Shown here: in pieces, positions 1 through 7,032 of the stretch | Layout of the letters: each line of letters starts with the position of its first letter | Position numbering within the stretch: position 1 is the stretch's first letter | From: Candidatus Izemoplasma sp. | Lineage (GTDB): Bacteria > Bacillota_I > Bacilli_A > Izemoplasmatales > Izemoplasmataceae | Reading direction: 5' to 3' | DNA: 11,979 nt | Assembly (NCBI GenBank): GCA_007116105.1 | Contig: SKJA01000024.1 | Location: 1 to 11,979, forward strand | The notes under the pieces: generated by a model | The model's input: the letters and a program-made list of their open reading frames with translations, nothing else | Database searches by the model: none | Told to the model about the DNA's origin: nothing | Position numbers and translations under genes: made by a program

Positions 1-2
1 AC

Positions 3-134
3 TCTCCCTTCTTTATCACCGCCAACCGTTTAATCAAATTCTTAAAATATTTTAAAGCCATTGACCCTCGACATGTCCCATGCAATTCGTTGTTGCGAGA
101 GTTCATTGGTGAGAGTTGCTTTGAACTCGAATAA
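3..134 (+). CDS. C-terminal end of a probable uridine/nucleoside kinase (partial, cut by the window edge)
   Basis: A reading frame open from the left edge gives 43 residues and ends at TAA (132-134). The tail contains RLIKFLKYF, then VPCNSLLREFIGESCF. I recognise this arrangement (a hydrophobic LxxFLxxF stretch, then VPxNSLLREFIGxSCF) as the C-terminus of the long bacterial nucleoside kinases that carry a uridine-kinase/phosphoribulokinase-like P-loop domain. Those enzymes phosphorylate uridine or cytidine in pyrimidine salvage. The P-loop and all catalytic residues lie outside the window, so the identity rests on the tail alone and on memory of the family. The frame has no internal stops and ends directly before a strong terminator, which supports a real gene. 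It converges on yaaA. Confidence 0.6.
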   Translation, partial: SPFFITANRLIKFLKYFKAIDPRHVPCNSLLREFIGESCFELE

Positions 135-136
135 GC

Positions 137-173
137 AAAGAGACTTAGTTCAGTTGAACTAAGTCTCTTTTTT
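137..173 (+). terminator. Intrinsic terminator between convergent genes
   Basis: A perfect 15-bp inverted repeat (137-151 with 156-170) encloses the 4-nt loop AGTT and runs into six T's (168-173). It ends the plus-strand kinase-like gene 2 nt after its stop. The yaaA stop codon (159-161) lies inside the right arm. On the minus strand the hairpin is followed only by a weak T run, so it may also terminate yaaA transcripts, but less efficiently. Confidence 0.9.
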
Positions 174-863
174 AACGAATTTCAGTGTCCGATGTTGTAA
201 ACCATCAAACACAAAGCCATTCTCTTGAAACAGTTTAAGTCGGTCAATCGTGGTGATTTCCTCTTCAATGACAAATCGCATAAACCGCCCACGCGTTGTT
301 TTTAAAGTCGTTGACGGACGTCGTTCAACGCCGTCTTTTATCACGACAAAATCGATGTCATAGACCACATCACACGTGGCAATCAGGGGTCGATATTCTT
401 TAGAGCTGAGGTTGATGAGTGTGTCTTCATTTAAAAGACGCTTAAGTTTGGGTTGCCAGTAAGAGACGAGGTCTTTTTTGGGCAGGCCTTGATCCAGTGG
501 TAAGCGATACAGACCAATACGATCAAAGGGACTTAAAAGGCCGTATAGTCCACTCAGTATGCGCACATGTTGGGCCACAAACGGATGGTGTTTAGCGTCG
601 ATGGTGTGTGGGTTCAATGCTTTGAACTGTTGACCTTGATAGGCAAACCAGGCAGGAGTTACTTCGGTAAAAGGATGCAGATTTTGATGCAGTGTCGTTG
701 CGAGTGAGTTTGAGAGCTTAAAGTGCCTTTGTAGCGTCGCTTCCGACATGGCACACAACGTCTTTAGAAGCGGCCTCGAAGCCTCTTTAAAGTAGGGTTC
801 TTGAGTGTGTTCACTTGGCTGTGCTTGCATCGTTTTGGTTGGTGAAATGAAATACTTAAGCAT
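159..863 (-). CDS. yaaA: YaaA-family (DUF328/UPF0246) peroxide-stress protein
   Basis: The protein is 234 aa, slightly shorter than the usual 245-260. It starts MLKYFISPTKT, matching the family's MLIVISPAKT start, and keeps RILSGLYGLLSPFD (about 101-114) and INLSSKEY (about 150-157), both hallmark blocks. In E. coli, YaaA limits damage under H2O2 by lowering available intracellular iron; the fold binds DNA. The frame is open farther upstream, but the ATG at 863 fits the family start and has an AAGGGG ribosome site 6 nt before it. That ATG sits within the last codons of msrAB, an 8-nt overlap, so the two are probably translationally coupled. No separate promoter is seen. Its stop lies in the terminator stem. 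The role in this organism is inferred from the family and from the msrAB neighbour. Confidence 0.93.
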   Translation of the reverse strand: MLKYFISPTKTMQAQPSEHTQEPYFKEASRPLLKTLCAMSEATLQRHFKLSNSLATTLHQNLHPFTEVTPAWFAYQGQQFKALNPHTIDAKHHPFVAQHVRILSGLYGLLSPFDRIGLYRLPLDQGLPKKDLVSYWQPKLKRLLNEDTLINLSSKEYRPLIATCDVVYDIDFVVIKDGVERRPSTTLKTTRGRFMRFVIEEEITTIDRLKLFQENGFVFDGLQHRTLKFVKKET

Positions 864-1809
864 TCGGATCCCCTTCAAATAGGACGCGATACTCGCCATA
901 GCCCTCGATTTCCAACTCTGAACGTGCAATAAACCTAAGGCTGGCGCTGTTAATGCAGTAGCGCATGCCCCCTTTGTCCTCAGGACCATCGTCAAACACG
1001 TGACCTAAATGCGCATCAGCGCGGGCGCTTCTCACTTCGATACGGCGCATGCCATGCGAAGTATCCATCCGTTCTTCGACTTTATGCAAGGGTTTCGTAA
1101 AACTCGGCCAGCCACATCCCGCATCGTATTGGTCGAGCGATGAAAACAGTGGCTCACCACTGACCACATCGACATAAATACCCTCTTGTTGATTGTTCCA
1201 ATAGGGGTTGTGAAAAGGTGGTTCTGTGCCGTTTTCTTGCGTCACATAAAACTGCATTTTTGTCAGCCTTTTTTTCAGTTCTTTAGGGTCAGGTTTCTCT
1301 TGCCAATGCGTTTTTAAAAACGCTTCACGGCCCGAGCCCTTTTTATACAACCGATAGTGCAAGGCATTGGTTTTATGATATTGCTGATGATGGTCGTCAG
1401 CAAGGTAAAAGACCAGCGCAGGTTCAATCGGCGTCACGACTTCATGAAAACGACCCGAAGCTCTCAAAGCTTCTCGCGAGGCTAAGGCTTCTTCTTGCTG
1501 TGCGCTCGACGTAGTAAAGATTGCGGTTTGATAGGAAGGACCACGGTCCGCAAACTGGCCCTGTGCATCGGTAGGGTCGATGTTTTGCCAAAATAAATCA
1601 AGCAGTTTGCGATAGGAAAGGATGGTGGGATCAAAGACGATTTCAACCACTTCTTTGTGTCCAGTGAAACCCGCCACTACGGCTTCATAGGTAGGATTTT
1701 CTTCTTGACCTCCCATAAATCCTGCACGGACACTCAACACACCAGGATAGGTATCAAATGGCTCCACCATACACCAAAAACAGCCTCCTGCAAAATACGC
1801 TTTTTCCAT
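856..1809 (-). CDS. msrAB: Fused peptide-methionine sulfoxide reductase MsrA-MsrB
   Basis: This is a 317-aa bifunctional enzyme that reduces methionine-S-sulfoxide (MsrA) and methionine-R-sulfoxide (MsrB) in proteins. MsrA spans about 1-165 with the GCFWC motif at 9-13 (nucleophile Cys10). MsrB spans about 185-317 with GCGWPSF (Cys232, probable resolving Cys), SARADAHLGHVFDDGP, and the catalytic Cys285 in RYCINSASLRF. The two CxxC zinc pairs of zinc-type MsrB are absent: the first would sit near IYVDVVSGEPLF (211-222). This is therefore the zinc-free type common in Bacillota fusions. The MsrA half has only Cys10 and Cys13. I chose the ATG at 1809 because a GTG 15 nt upstream overlaps the ribosome site GAGGTGAT. 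It has its own probable promoter and overlaps yaaA. No signal peptide, so cytoplasmic. Confidence 0.96.
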   Translation of the reverse strand: MEKAYFAGGCFWCMVEPFDTYPGVLSVRAGFMGGQEENPTYEAVVAGFTGHKEVVEIVFDPTILSYRKLLDLFWQNIDPTDAQGQFADRGPSYQTAIFTTSSAQQEEALASREALRASGRFHEVVTPIEPALVFYLADDHHQQYHKTNALHYRLYKKGSGREAFLKTHWQEKPDPKELKKRLTKMQFYVTQENGTEPPFHNPYWNNQQEGIYVDVVSGEPLFSSLDQYDAGCGWPSFTKPLHKVEERMDTSHGMRRIEVRSARADAHLGHVFDDGPEDKGGMRYCINSASLRFIARSELEIEGYGEYRVLFEGDPNA

Positions 1810-1826
1810 TGTATCACCTCTCACTC

Positions 1827-1832
1827 ATTATA
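1827..1832 (-). promoter_or_regulatory. Probable -10 box of the msrAB-yaaA promoter
   Basis: A consensus TATAAT lies 17 nt upstream of the msrAB ATG, between the terminator of the upstream operon and the ribosome site. No good -35 is visible at 17-18 nt spacing; TTGTGC lies at 19 nt. The predicted leader is only about 11 nt, with the ribosome site close to the transcript 5' end. Confidence 0.5.
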
Positions 1833-1864
1833 GGGGTTTGAACCATTCAACGCACAAAGAACGC

Positions 1865-1891
1865 AAAAAAAAAGCACGCCTTCAGCGTGCT
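1865..1891 (-). terminator. Intrinsic terminator of the mnmM-ptsI operon
   Basis: A 7-bp stem AGCACGC/GCGTGCT (1873-1879 with 1885-1891) with a 5-nt loop is followed on the minus strand by nine T's (1865-1873). The stop codon of the antiporter-like gene (1890-1892) overlaps the stem base. Confidence 0.85.
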
Positions 1892-3494
1892 ATAAAATGA
1901 AATAAATCGTGGTTAAGAAGACTATATAGGCAATAAAGACAACGTTCGCTGTTTCAAAACTCACACTGAAATGACGAATGTTTCGAATCAGACGTTTCTC
2001 ATGGACAACTAAGAAGTAATACGCTAGAAAGGCCACGGTGATGACGGTCACATAATCCAGCCAACTTGGAACACTAAACAGCGTGACTTGTGTGTAGCTT
2101 TCTGACCAAAGCCCTTGGAAAAACGGACTGAAACCAAAACCTAGTGCGATTAATGAGGTCGCTAAGGTCACCATCACAAACGTTTGTAGAGGTTGCTTAA
2201 GGGTAAACGACAAGACTTTAGGCCCTAAGAAGATGCGTCCCAACCGCCATAAAATGATGGGGGTCATGATGTTGCTTAAATAGAACAGATTGTACGCAAA
2301 CGTGCCTGCATCGAACTGATATTTGATGATGCTTTTTGAAGCATAGCCACTTAAAAAAGGCAACCCGCTCAGCGAAAGCATCGCGATGATCATCGCGGTC
2401 GAAATCACCGGCATGGCTTTAAAGACGCCTGAAAGTTCATCCAGTTTTTTCGTTTTATAGACTTTAATGATGATCCCGGCTCCAAAAAACAGCGCCATTT
2501 TTGCAAGGGCGTGATTCACTAAGTGAAAGACACCACCATTTGAAAAACCTGTGGGGTCGAAGGAAAGCGCCATTAAAATGACGCCAATTTGTGAGACTGT
2601 AGAATACGCCAGTAACTGTTTGATGCTGTTTTGACTTAAGGCAAAGACCGCACCAATTAAGGCGCTGGCTGCACCAATCGCAAAAAAGACCATTTGGACA
2701 CTTAAGTTTGCCGGGGCAAACATCATGTTGATGCGAATGAATAAATAGAGTCCACCCTTGACAATCAAGCCAGAAAGCAAGGCGCTGATGGCACTTTGTG
2801 CCGCCGCATGCGCTTTTGGCAACCAGGTAAAGACCGGGAAGAAAGCGGCTTTAACACTGACCCCCGCCATCAACAACACATACGCTAACCGTACCGCACC
2901 GCGATCCCCTAAGGTCCCCATCGCAGCTTCAATTTCGTAGACGTTGATGGTCCCGAAAATATAATAAATGATAATTAGGCCAATTAAAAATGCTAACACA
3001 CCGCTGGTGTTTAACAACAAATAATAGATGCCCGCACGAAATGAGTCTCCGGCTTTCTTAAAGGCAATCAAGATGGTGACAATGATTGTGGTTAACTCTA
3101 AAAACACAAACATGTTGAACAAATCGTTGGTTTGAACCAGGCCCAAGAAAACACCTTGTAAGAACATCAAAAAGAACAAGAAATTGTGATGCGTCGTCTT
3201 AAAATCAAACACATACAACAACACCATCCACCAAGCAAAGAGGGTCAAAAAGACAAACGTGATGCTTAAAGGATCGTTCGATAAACTGATGCCGATGCGG
3301 CGTTCCCAACCCCCAAACACAAAGGTGGTTTGCGTAAAGTCATCTTGAAAGTAAAAAAAGTAAGCCACAGCCAACACACTCATCGCCAACTGGGCAACGA
3401 GCGTGATGTAGTTGATGTGTTTATTTTTAAACAGATAGACAATTAATGCCGAGAGAATGGGGATGAAAATCAAGTAGATGGGTACGTATAACAT
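1890..3494 (-). CDS. MrpD/NuoN-type proton-translocating membrane subunit, stand-alone
   Basis: This 534-aa, very hydrophobic protein has about 14 predicted membrane spans. It belongs to the proton-conducting transporter family shared by Mrp antiporter subunits A/D, complex I subunits L/M/N and energy-converting hydrogenases. Ion-path residues are present: Glu133 in NMFVFLE, Lys215 in VSVKAAFFP, Lys246 in LIVKGG, and His324/Lys332 in the FHLVNHALAK block. The WLPKAHAAAQSAISALLSG segment (224-242) is the typical half-channel helix. At about 500 residues it fits MrpD or NuoN better than the longer MrpA or NuoL. The start has ribosome site GAGGG 5-6 nt upstream. It is last in the operon, 16 nt after ptsI. 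No other Mrp, Nuo or hydrogenase gene is in the window, so its partners and the ion moved are unknown. Confidence 0.85.
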   Translation of the reverse strand: MLYVPIYLIFIPILSALIVYLFKNKHINYITLVAQLAMSVLAVAYFFYFQDDFTQTTFVFGGWERRIGISLSNDPLSITFVFLTLFAWWMVLLYVFDFKTTHHNFLFFLMFLQGVFLGLVQTNDLFNMFVFLELTTIIVTILIAFKKAGDSFRAGIYYLLLNTSGVLAFLIGLIIIYYIFGTINVYEIEAAMGTLGDRGAVRLAYVLLMAGVSVKAAFFPVFTWLPKAHAAAQSAISALLSGLIVKGGLYLFIRINMMFAPANLSVQMVFFAIGAASALIGAVFALSQNSIKQLLAYSTVSQIGVILMALSFDPTGFSNGGVFHLVNHALAKMALFFGAGIIIKVYKTKKLDELSGVFKAMPVISTAMIIAMLSLSGLPFLSGYASKSIIKYQFDAGTFAYNLFYLSNIMTPIILWRLGRIFLGPKVLSFTLKQPLQTFVMVTLATSLIALGFGFSPFFQGLWSESYTQVTLFSVPSWLDYVTVITVAFLAYYFLVVHEKRLIRNIRHFSVSFETANVVFIAYIVFLTTIYFIL

Positions 3495-3510
3495 GAAATC
3501 CCTCGTTTCA

Positions 3511-5220
3511 CTAAATCAAAGTCGCTAATGTTTCCTGTATCGTCCGTTTGACACTGTCACTGTCATGACAGGCCAGCACGCGTTCACTGAGTTCTTGAAG
3601 TTGTTTCAAATCAAGTTTAGAGAGTGCTTCACGGATTGGAAGGATGCTTGAGGGCTGCATCGAAAGCTCATCGATGCCCATTCCAGCCAGCACTAAAGCC
3701 AACCATAAATCGCCGCCCATCTCGCCACACACCCCAACTTCGGTGTTGTGCTTGTGCGCACTGTCGATGACGTGTTTGATCAAACGCAACAACGTCGCAT
3801 CAAATGGTTGATACAAATAGCCGACGGCTTCATTCATGCGATCAGCCGCGTAAGTATACTGAATTAAATCGTTTGAACCAATCGAGAAGAAATCGACTTT
3901 GGACGCCAAGCGTTCAGCGTTAAGGGCGGCCGCAGGTATTTCAATCATGATGCCGATTTTAACATTTTTTTGATACGGTTCATTGGCCTGATCAAGGTCA
4001 GACTTGACTTCTTCTAACACTTCAATAGCCGCATCTAACTCTTGTTCAAGCGCCACCATCGGGAACATAATGTGAATGTGAGGACTGCCTTTTCCGCCGA
4101 TGAGCAACGCTTTTAATTGTGTCTTGAAAAGCTCCCGTTCTTTCAGAGTGAGCCGTAGTGCGCGTAAACCTAAAAACGGATTATCTTCTTTAGCTTGTTG
4201 TAAATAGGGAAGATTTTTATCGCCCCCGATGTCAAGGGTCCGCACAATCACCGTATCATAGGCTTCAAACACTTTTTGATACGCGTCGATTTGCTTTTGC
4301 AAACTCGGCATCGTCTTCTCATTCATAAACAAAAACTCGGTACGATATAGACCAATGCCTTCAGCACCATGCGGTTCAACAAGTGCTAAATCATCGGGTG
4401 AACCAATGTTCGCAAACAACGGAAGCGCATGTCCATCACGTGTTTTTGTGACTTGATCTTTGAATTTTTGAAGACGTTGTTTTTCTCGTAGGAGTTGTTC
4501 TGCTTTTTCTTTATAGGACGCAAGGGTTGCCTCATCCGGTGAAGCGATGAGTTTTCCTTCAAGTGCGTCTAAGACATACACTTCACCAGGATTCAACTTC
4601 GAAAGTGCCTCCTTAGCGCCCACCAGCGCAGGAATGCCGAGCGCGCGAGCCATAATGGCTGTGTGCGAAGTGACGCCACCCACTTCAGTGATGAACCCTT
4701 TCACAAAACGATAGTCCAGTGTTGCGGTATCCGAAGGGGTTAAATCATGGGCTGCGATCAAGGTGTCTTCATCCAGCAACGTCGCATCTTTTAAAGGCGT
4801 GCCAATCAAATGCGCGAGGACACGGTACTGTATGTCTTGAATGTCCGCAGCTCGGGCACGGAAATAATCGTCTTCCATCGCTTCAAACATTGCGATGAAC
4901 GTATTGGTCACCGTTTCGTACGCTTGGGCTGCATTCTTTCCTTGATCGATGAGATCATGGGTTTGACTGCGAATTTCAGGATCTTGCAACATTTGCAGAT
5001 GCGCATCCATGATGGCCATGTGTTCGTCATCAAAATGATCCGCCATTTTCGCTTTAATCGCGGTTAAGTTTTCAACCGAGCGTGTGATGGCTTCTTTAAA
5101 CGTTTCCTTTTCCAGTGCTACGTCTTGGTTCTCATGCTTTGGGATGGTGAGCGTCGGACGGTCTAACACGACAACTTTGCCGACCGCAATGCCTTTTGAG
5201 GCCACAGTTCCAATGTTCAT
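3511..5220 (-). CDS. ptsI: Phosphoenolpyruvate-protein phosphotransferase (PTS enzyme I)
   Basis: The 569-aa cytoplasmic enzyme takes phosphate from PEP and passes it to HPr, the first step of all PTS sugar uptake. Its length matches the B. subtilis enzyme. The N-terminal half carries the HPr-binding helices and the phosphohistidine His186 in GGVTSHTAIMAR. The C-terminal PEP-binding barrel has GIGLYRTEFLF, RTLDIGGDKNLPY, FLGLRALR, IGIMIEIPAA, FSIGSNDLIQY and the acid/base Cys498 in GVCGEMGGD. All key residues look intact. A TTG two codons upstream is too close to the ribosome site, so ATG 5220 was chosen. ptsH is not in the window. The gene lies 21 nt after the repeat-containing membrane protein gene and 16 nt before the antiporter-like gene, in one operon. 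Confidence 0.97.
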   Translation of the reverse strand: MNIGTVASKGIAVGKVVVLDRPTLTIPKHENQDVALEKETFKEAITRSVENLTAIKAKMADHFDDEHMAIMDAHLQMLQDPEIRSQTHDLIDQGKNAAQAYETVTNTFIAMFEAMEDDYFRARAADIQDIQYRVLAHLIGTPLKDATLLDEDTLIAAHDLTPSDTATLDYRFVKGFITEVGGVTSHTAIMARALGIPALVGAKEALSKLNPGEVYVLDALEGKLIASPDEATLASYKEKAEQLLREKQRLQKFKDQVTKTRDGHALPLFANIGSPDDLALVEPHGAEGIGLYRTEFLFMNEKTMPSLQKQIDAYQKVFEAYDTVIVRTLDIGGDKNLPYLQQAKEDNPFLGLRALRLTLKERELFKTQLKALLIGGKGSPHIHIMFPMVALEQELDAAIEVLEEVKSDLDQANEPYQKNVKIGIMIEIPAAALNAERLASKVDFFSIGSNDLIQYTYAADRMNEAVGYLYQPFDATLLRLIKHVIDSAHKHNTEVGVCGEMGGDLWLALVLAGMGIDELSMQPSSILPIREALSKLDLKQLQELSERVLACHDSDSVKRTIQETLATLI

Positions 5221-5227
5221 CTTCAAG

Positions 5228-5233
5228 CTCCTT
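5228..5233 (-). promoter_or_regulatory. Ribosome binding site that decides the ptsI start
   Basis: AAGGAG lies 7 nt before the ATG at 5220 and only 1 nt before an in-frame TTG at 5226, which rules against the TTG. Confidence 0.8.
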
Positions 5234-5241
5234 CTTGTGAT

Positions 5242-5739
5242 TTATTTATCGTCTTCGACAATTTCAACATAATCGTTAAAACGTTGTTTAAAAGAACGTG
5301 CGTTTACTTTGAACGGATTGGATTTTTGGAAAAATAAAATATTAAAAATCGGAATCAGCAAAAACATGAGCCATCCTGGGTGCCACCAATCGTAAAGCAC
5401 ACCGGTGATCACATAGACAACGGTCACGGTTATGGTGAGCACACGGCGTAAGTTTAAGCCTCCATTAAACAGCATGTCTGAGAGTGGAATCAAGAAAAAG
5501 ACAACCCATCCTGGATGAGCCAAATCAAAACCCCAAGCCAGCCATAAAAAGAGCAGGATACTAATGAGCGGCATCGATTGAGCCATTCGTTTGAGCGGCT
5601 TTTCAGCCAACAGAAGCGTCGATAAAGGGATCAAAAAGAAAAAGGTTGCGCCAAGCCACCAGTTTTCTAAAATAAAACCACTGGCTAAAAAGAGCAACAA
5701 ACTGATCAGCGGCATCGCTGCAATGATACGTTGTTTCAT
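5242..5739 (-). CDS. Small membrane protein of three internal repeats, function unknown
   Basis: The 165-aa protein is almost entirely membrane-embedded apart from a charged C-terminal tail (about 138-165, rich in K/R then acidic). It is built of three copies of a hydrophobic hairpin unit with a period of about 47 residues: 9-44, 56-91 and about 103-136. Each ends in FFLIPLS or FLLIPIF followed by a hydrophobic cap. In copies 2 and 3 this is preceded by HPGW (75-78, 120-123). The first two copies both begin MPLIS. This suggests about six short spans. Similar HPGW-xx-FLLIPI segments occur in small Bacillota membrane proteins and in the membrane tails of some XRE regulators, but I do not recognise a named family. 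The start has AGGTGA 5 nt upstream. It sits 13 nt after mnmM and 21 nt before ptsI. Confidence 0.85.
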   Translation of the reverse strand: MKQRIIAAMPLISLLLFLASGFILENWWLGATFFFLIPLSTLLLAEKPLKRMAQSMPLISILLFLWLAWGFDLAHPGWVVFFLIPLSDMLFNGGLNLRRVLTITVTVVYVITGVLYDWWHPGWLMFLLIPIFNILFFQKSNPFKVNARSFKQRFNDYVEIVEDDK

Positions 5740-5752
5740 AAAGTCACCTCAC

Positions 5753-6289
5753 TCAAGGTTTTTTTTCAATCAAAATCACTTCTGGAGCATGCCCATCAAA
5801 TAGAAAATGATACCGACTGATGCGGGCATCTTTAAACGCTTTCAAAGCCGCATGAACTGCCTGGGTTTCCTGTGCGGCGCCTTCATGCTTCGCATATAAG
5901 GTCATCACAATGACACCTTCAGGCGATAGCCCTTCATACGCAGCGTTGAGCGCTTGGGTGGTGGTTGTAGGGTGCGTTTTGATGCGTTTGTCGCTGCCAG
6001 GCAAATAGCCACAATTAAAAATGACAAAATGATAAGGCTCTTGAACATAGGCTGCAAACTGTTCATGGGACGCATGGTAAAGCGTCACGTTATGTCGTTG
6101 TTCTCGCTCTAATCTCAACGCAGTCGCGTGCAGCGCTGCTTCTTGAACATCAAAGGCACTCACGTGCTTAGCGCGTGAGGCTAAATGTACGGTGTCATAA
6201 CCTTGACCCATCGTCATGTCAATCGCGTGGACCTCGTCATGCACATACGCTTCGATTATTTTGTGAACAAACCATTGCATATTCTTCAT
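5753..6289 (-). CDS. mnmM: MnmM/YtqB-family SAM-dependent tRNA methyltransferase
   Basis: The 178-aa class I methyltransferase belongs to the rRNA_methylase/YtqB family. B. subtilis YtqB (MnmM) methylates nm5s2U34 to mnm5s2U34 in tRNA. Visible motifs are the SAM-binding AIDMTMGQGYDTVHLA (22-37, compare VDATMGNGHDT), the acidic end of the second strand FDVQEAAL, and the family signature FNCGYLPGSDKRIKTHP (91-107). The YAKHEG segment (132-137) corresponds to YHGHPG in homologues. The frame opens farther upstream, but those codons lie in the promoter. Ribosome site AAAGGG favours ATG 6289 or the adjacent ATG 6292; 6289 matches the family start better. It ends in TGA, read as stop. First gene of the four-gene operon. 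The exact tRNA substrate here is inferred from the family. Confidence 0.9.
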   Translation of the reverse strand: MKNMQWFVHKIIEAYVHDEVHAIDMTMGQGYDTVHLASRAKHVSAFDVQEAALHATALRLEREQRHNVTLYHASHEQFAAYVQEPYHFVIFNCGYLPGSDKRIKTHPTTTTQALNAAYEGLSPEGVIVMTLYAKHEGAAQETQAVHAALKAFKDARISRYHFLFDGHAPEVILIEKKP

Positions 6290-6305
6290 CATAAAACCCT
6301 TTTTC

Positions 6306-6333
6306 ATTATACCGAAAAACAGCAAAATTTCAA
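6306..6333 (-). promoter_or_regulatory. Sigma-A-type promoter of the mnmM-ptsI operon
   Basis: TTGAAA (6328-6333) and TATAAT (6306-6311) are separated by 16 nt, on the minus strand, between the ribU terminator and mnmM. The predicted transcript starts near 6300, giving a leader of only about 10 nt. Confidence 0.75.
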
Positions 6334-6336
6334 AAT

Positions 6337-6359
6337 AAAAAAGAGCGATCAAACGCTCT
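6337..6359 (-). terminator. Intrinsic terminator of ribU
   Basis: A 6-bp stem AGAGCG/CGCTCT (6342-6347 with 6354-6359) with a 6-nt loop is followed on the minus strand by a run of T's (6337-6342). The ribU TGA stop (6349-6351) sits in the loop. Confidence 0.75.
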
Positions 6360-6978
6360 CTTTTAGATTTAGTTCAAAATAACTGATGGTGGCTCTTGAA
6401 ATCACAAAATACACAAACATCACCGCAGCGCCTTTTAACAAGTTGAAAGGGGCATAGATAATCACCGTAAAAGCCGCGTATCCTAGGTTAGGATCAAGCC
6501 CTAAGAATTCCAAGAATCCAGCATACGCAAAGCTGTCTTGAATGTCGATGAAATTTGTGCCCAAATACACCGGTGTCACCAGCAGATAGTTCACCACCAA
6601 CATCAACAAAGACATCCACACAATCACCAACGGTGCCATAAAAATAGGCTTGGTGGTGATTTTCATTTTTAACACCAAATACAATCCGGAAACATACGCT
6701 AAAGATGCCAAAAACGCACTGATTTGGCCAATCGCGAGTGGACCTACCGGACCTAAGATTAAGGCGTTGAGCACGGCTTTTAAAGCACCCATGAAAATTG
6801 CTTCTTTCCAGCCAAACAGCAAAAAGGCAATCAACACAACGACGTCACTAAACTCGATCATTAAAAACGGGGCAAACGGATAAGGAATGCGCACAAAATT
6901 CATCAGCAGTGCGCCAAGGGCGCCTAACAAGCTCAGTAAGACGAGCTTGAAGGTGCGATTTTCTAACGATAAATGCAT
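6349..6978 (-). CDS. ribU: Riboflavin ECF transporter S component
   Basis: The 209-aa integral membrane protein has about six spans. It is the substrate-capturing subunit of an energy-coupling-factor importer that works with the shared EcfA/A'/T module. Family features include the N-terminal TFKLVLLSLLGALGALLMNF with small residues for EcfT docking, the PYPFAPFLMIEFSDVVVLIAFLLFG loop and helix, and the C-terminal APFNLLKGAAVMFVYFVI. Riboflavin specificity follows mainly from the FMN riboswitch directly upstream. No EcfA or EcfT gene is in the window, as is usual for S components of the shared-module type. Ribosome site GAGGTGA lies 4 nt before the ATG. The gene is a single-cistron unit with its own promoter and terminator, repressed when FMN is plentiful. 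Confidence 0.93.
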   Translation of the reverse strand: MHLSLENRTFKLVLLSLLGALGALLMNFVRIPYPFAPFLMIEFSDVVVLIAFLLFGWKEAIFMGALKAVLNALILGPVGPLAIGQISAFLASLAYVSGLYLVLKMKITTKPIFMAPLVIVWMSLLMLVVNYLLVTPVYLGTNFIDIQDSFAYAGFLEFLGLDPNLGYAAFTVIIYAPFNLLKGAAVMFVYFVISRATISYFELNLKESV

Positions 6979-6993
6979 ACGGTCACCTCAAAT

Positions 6994-7015
6994 AAAAAAA
7001 GACTTTCGTCTCTTC
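6994..7015 (-). terminator. Riboswitch-controlled terminator in the ribU leader
   Basis: On the minus strand AAGAGAC (7008-7014) pairs with GTCTTTT (6997-7003, one G-U pair) around a GAAA loop, and the T run continues to 6994. It lies between the FMN aptamer and the ribU ribosome site. Such placement is typical of transcriptional attenuation by an FMN riboswitch. Confidence 0.8.
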
Positions 7016-7032
7016 TTACGGCATGAAAAAAA

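Noticed and set aside
864..995. Upstream in-frame extension of yaaA
   Set aside because: It lies entirely over msrAB coding sequence, does not match the family N-terminus, and the ATG at 863 has a good ribosome site and the family start MLKYFISP.
2758..2940. Plus-strand open frame antisense to the MrpD-like gene
   Set aside because: It is in a region that clearly encodes conserved transmembrane helices on the other strand, and has no ribosome site or family match.
4810..5067. Plus-strand open frame antisense to ptsI
   Set aside because: It is a shadow of the conserved enzyme I coding sequence, with no recognisable protein features.
5753..6351. Use of the Mycoplasma genetic code (TGA as Trp)
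   Set aside because: TGA ends mnmM and ribU at the expected family C-termini, and Trp positions are encoded by TGG.
6290..6352. Upstream extension of the mnmM frame
   Set aside because: It would contain the -10 and -35 boxes and the ribU terminator, and the extra residues are not part of the YtqB/MnmM family.
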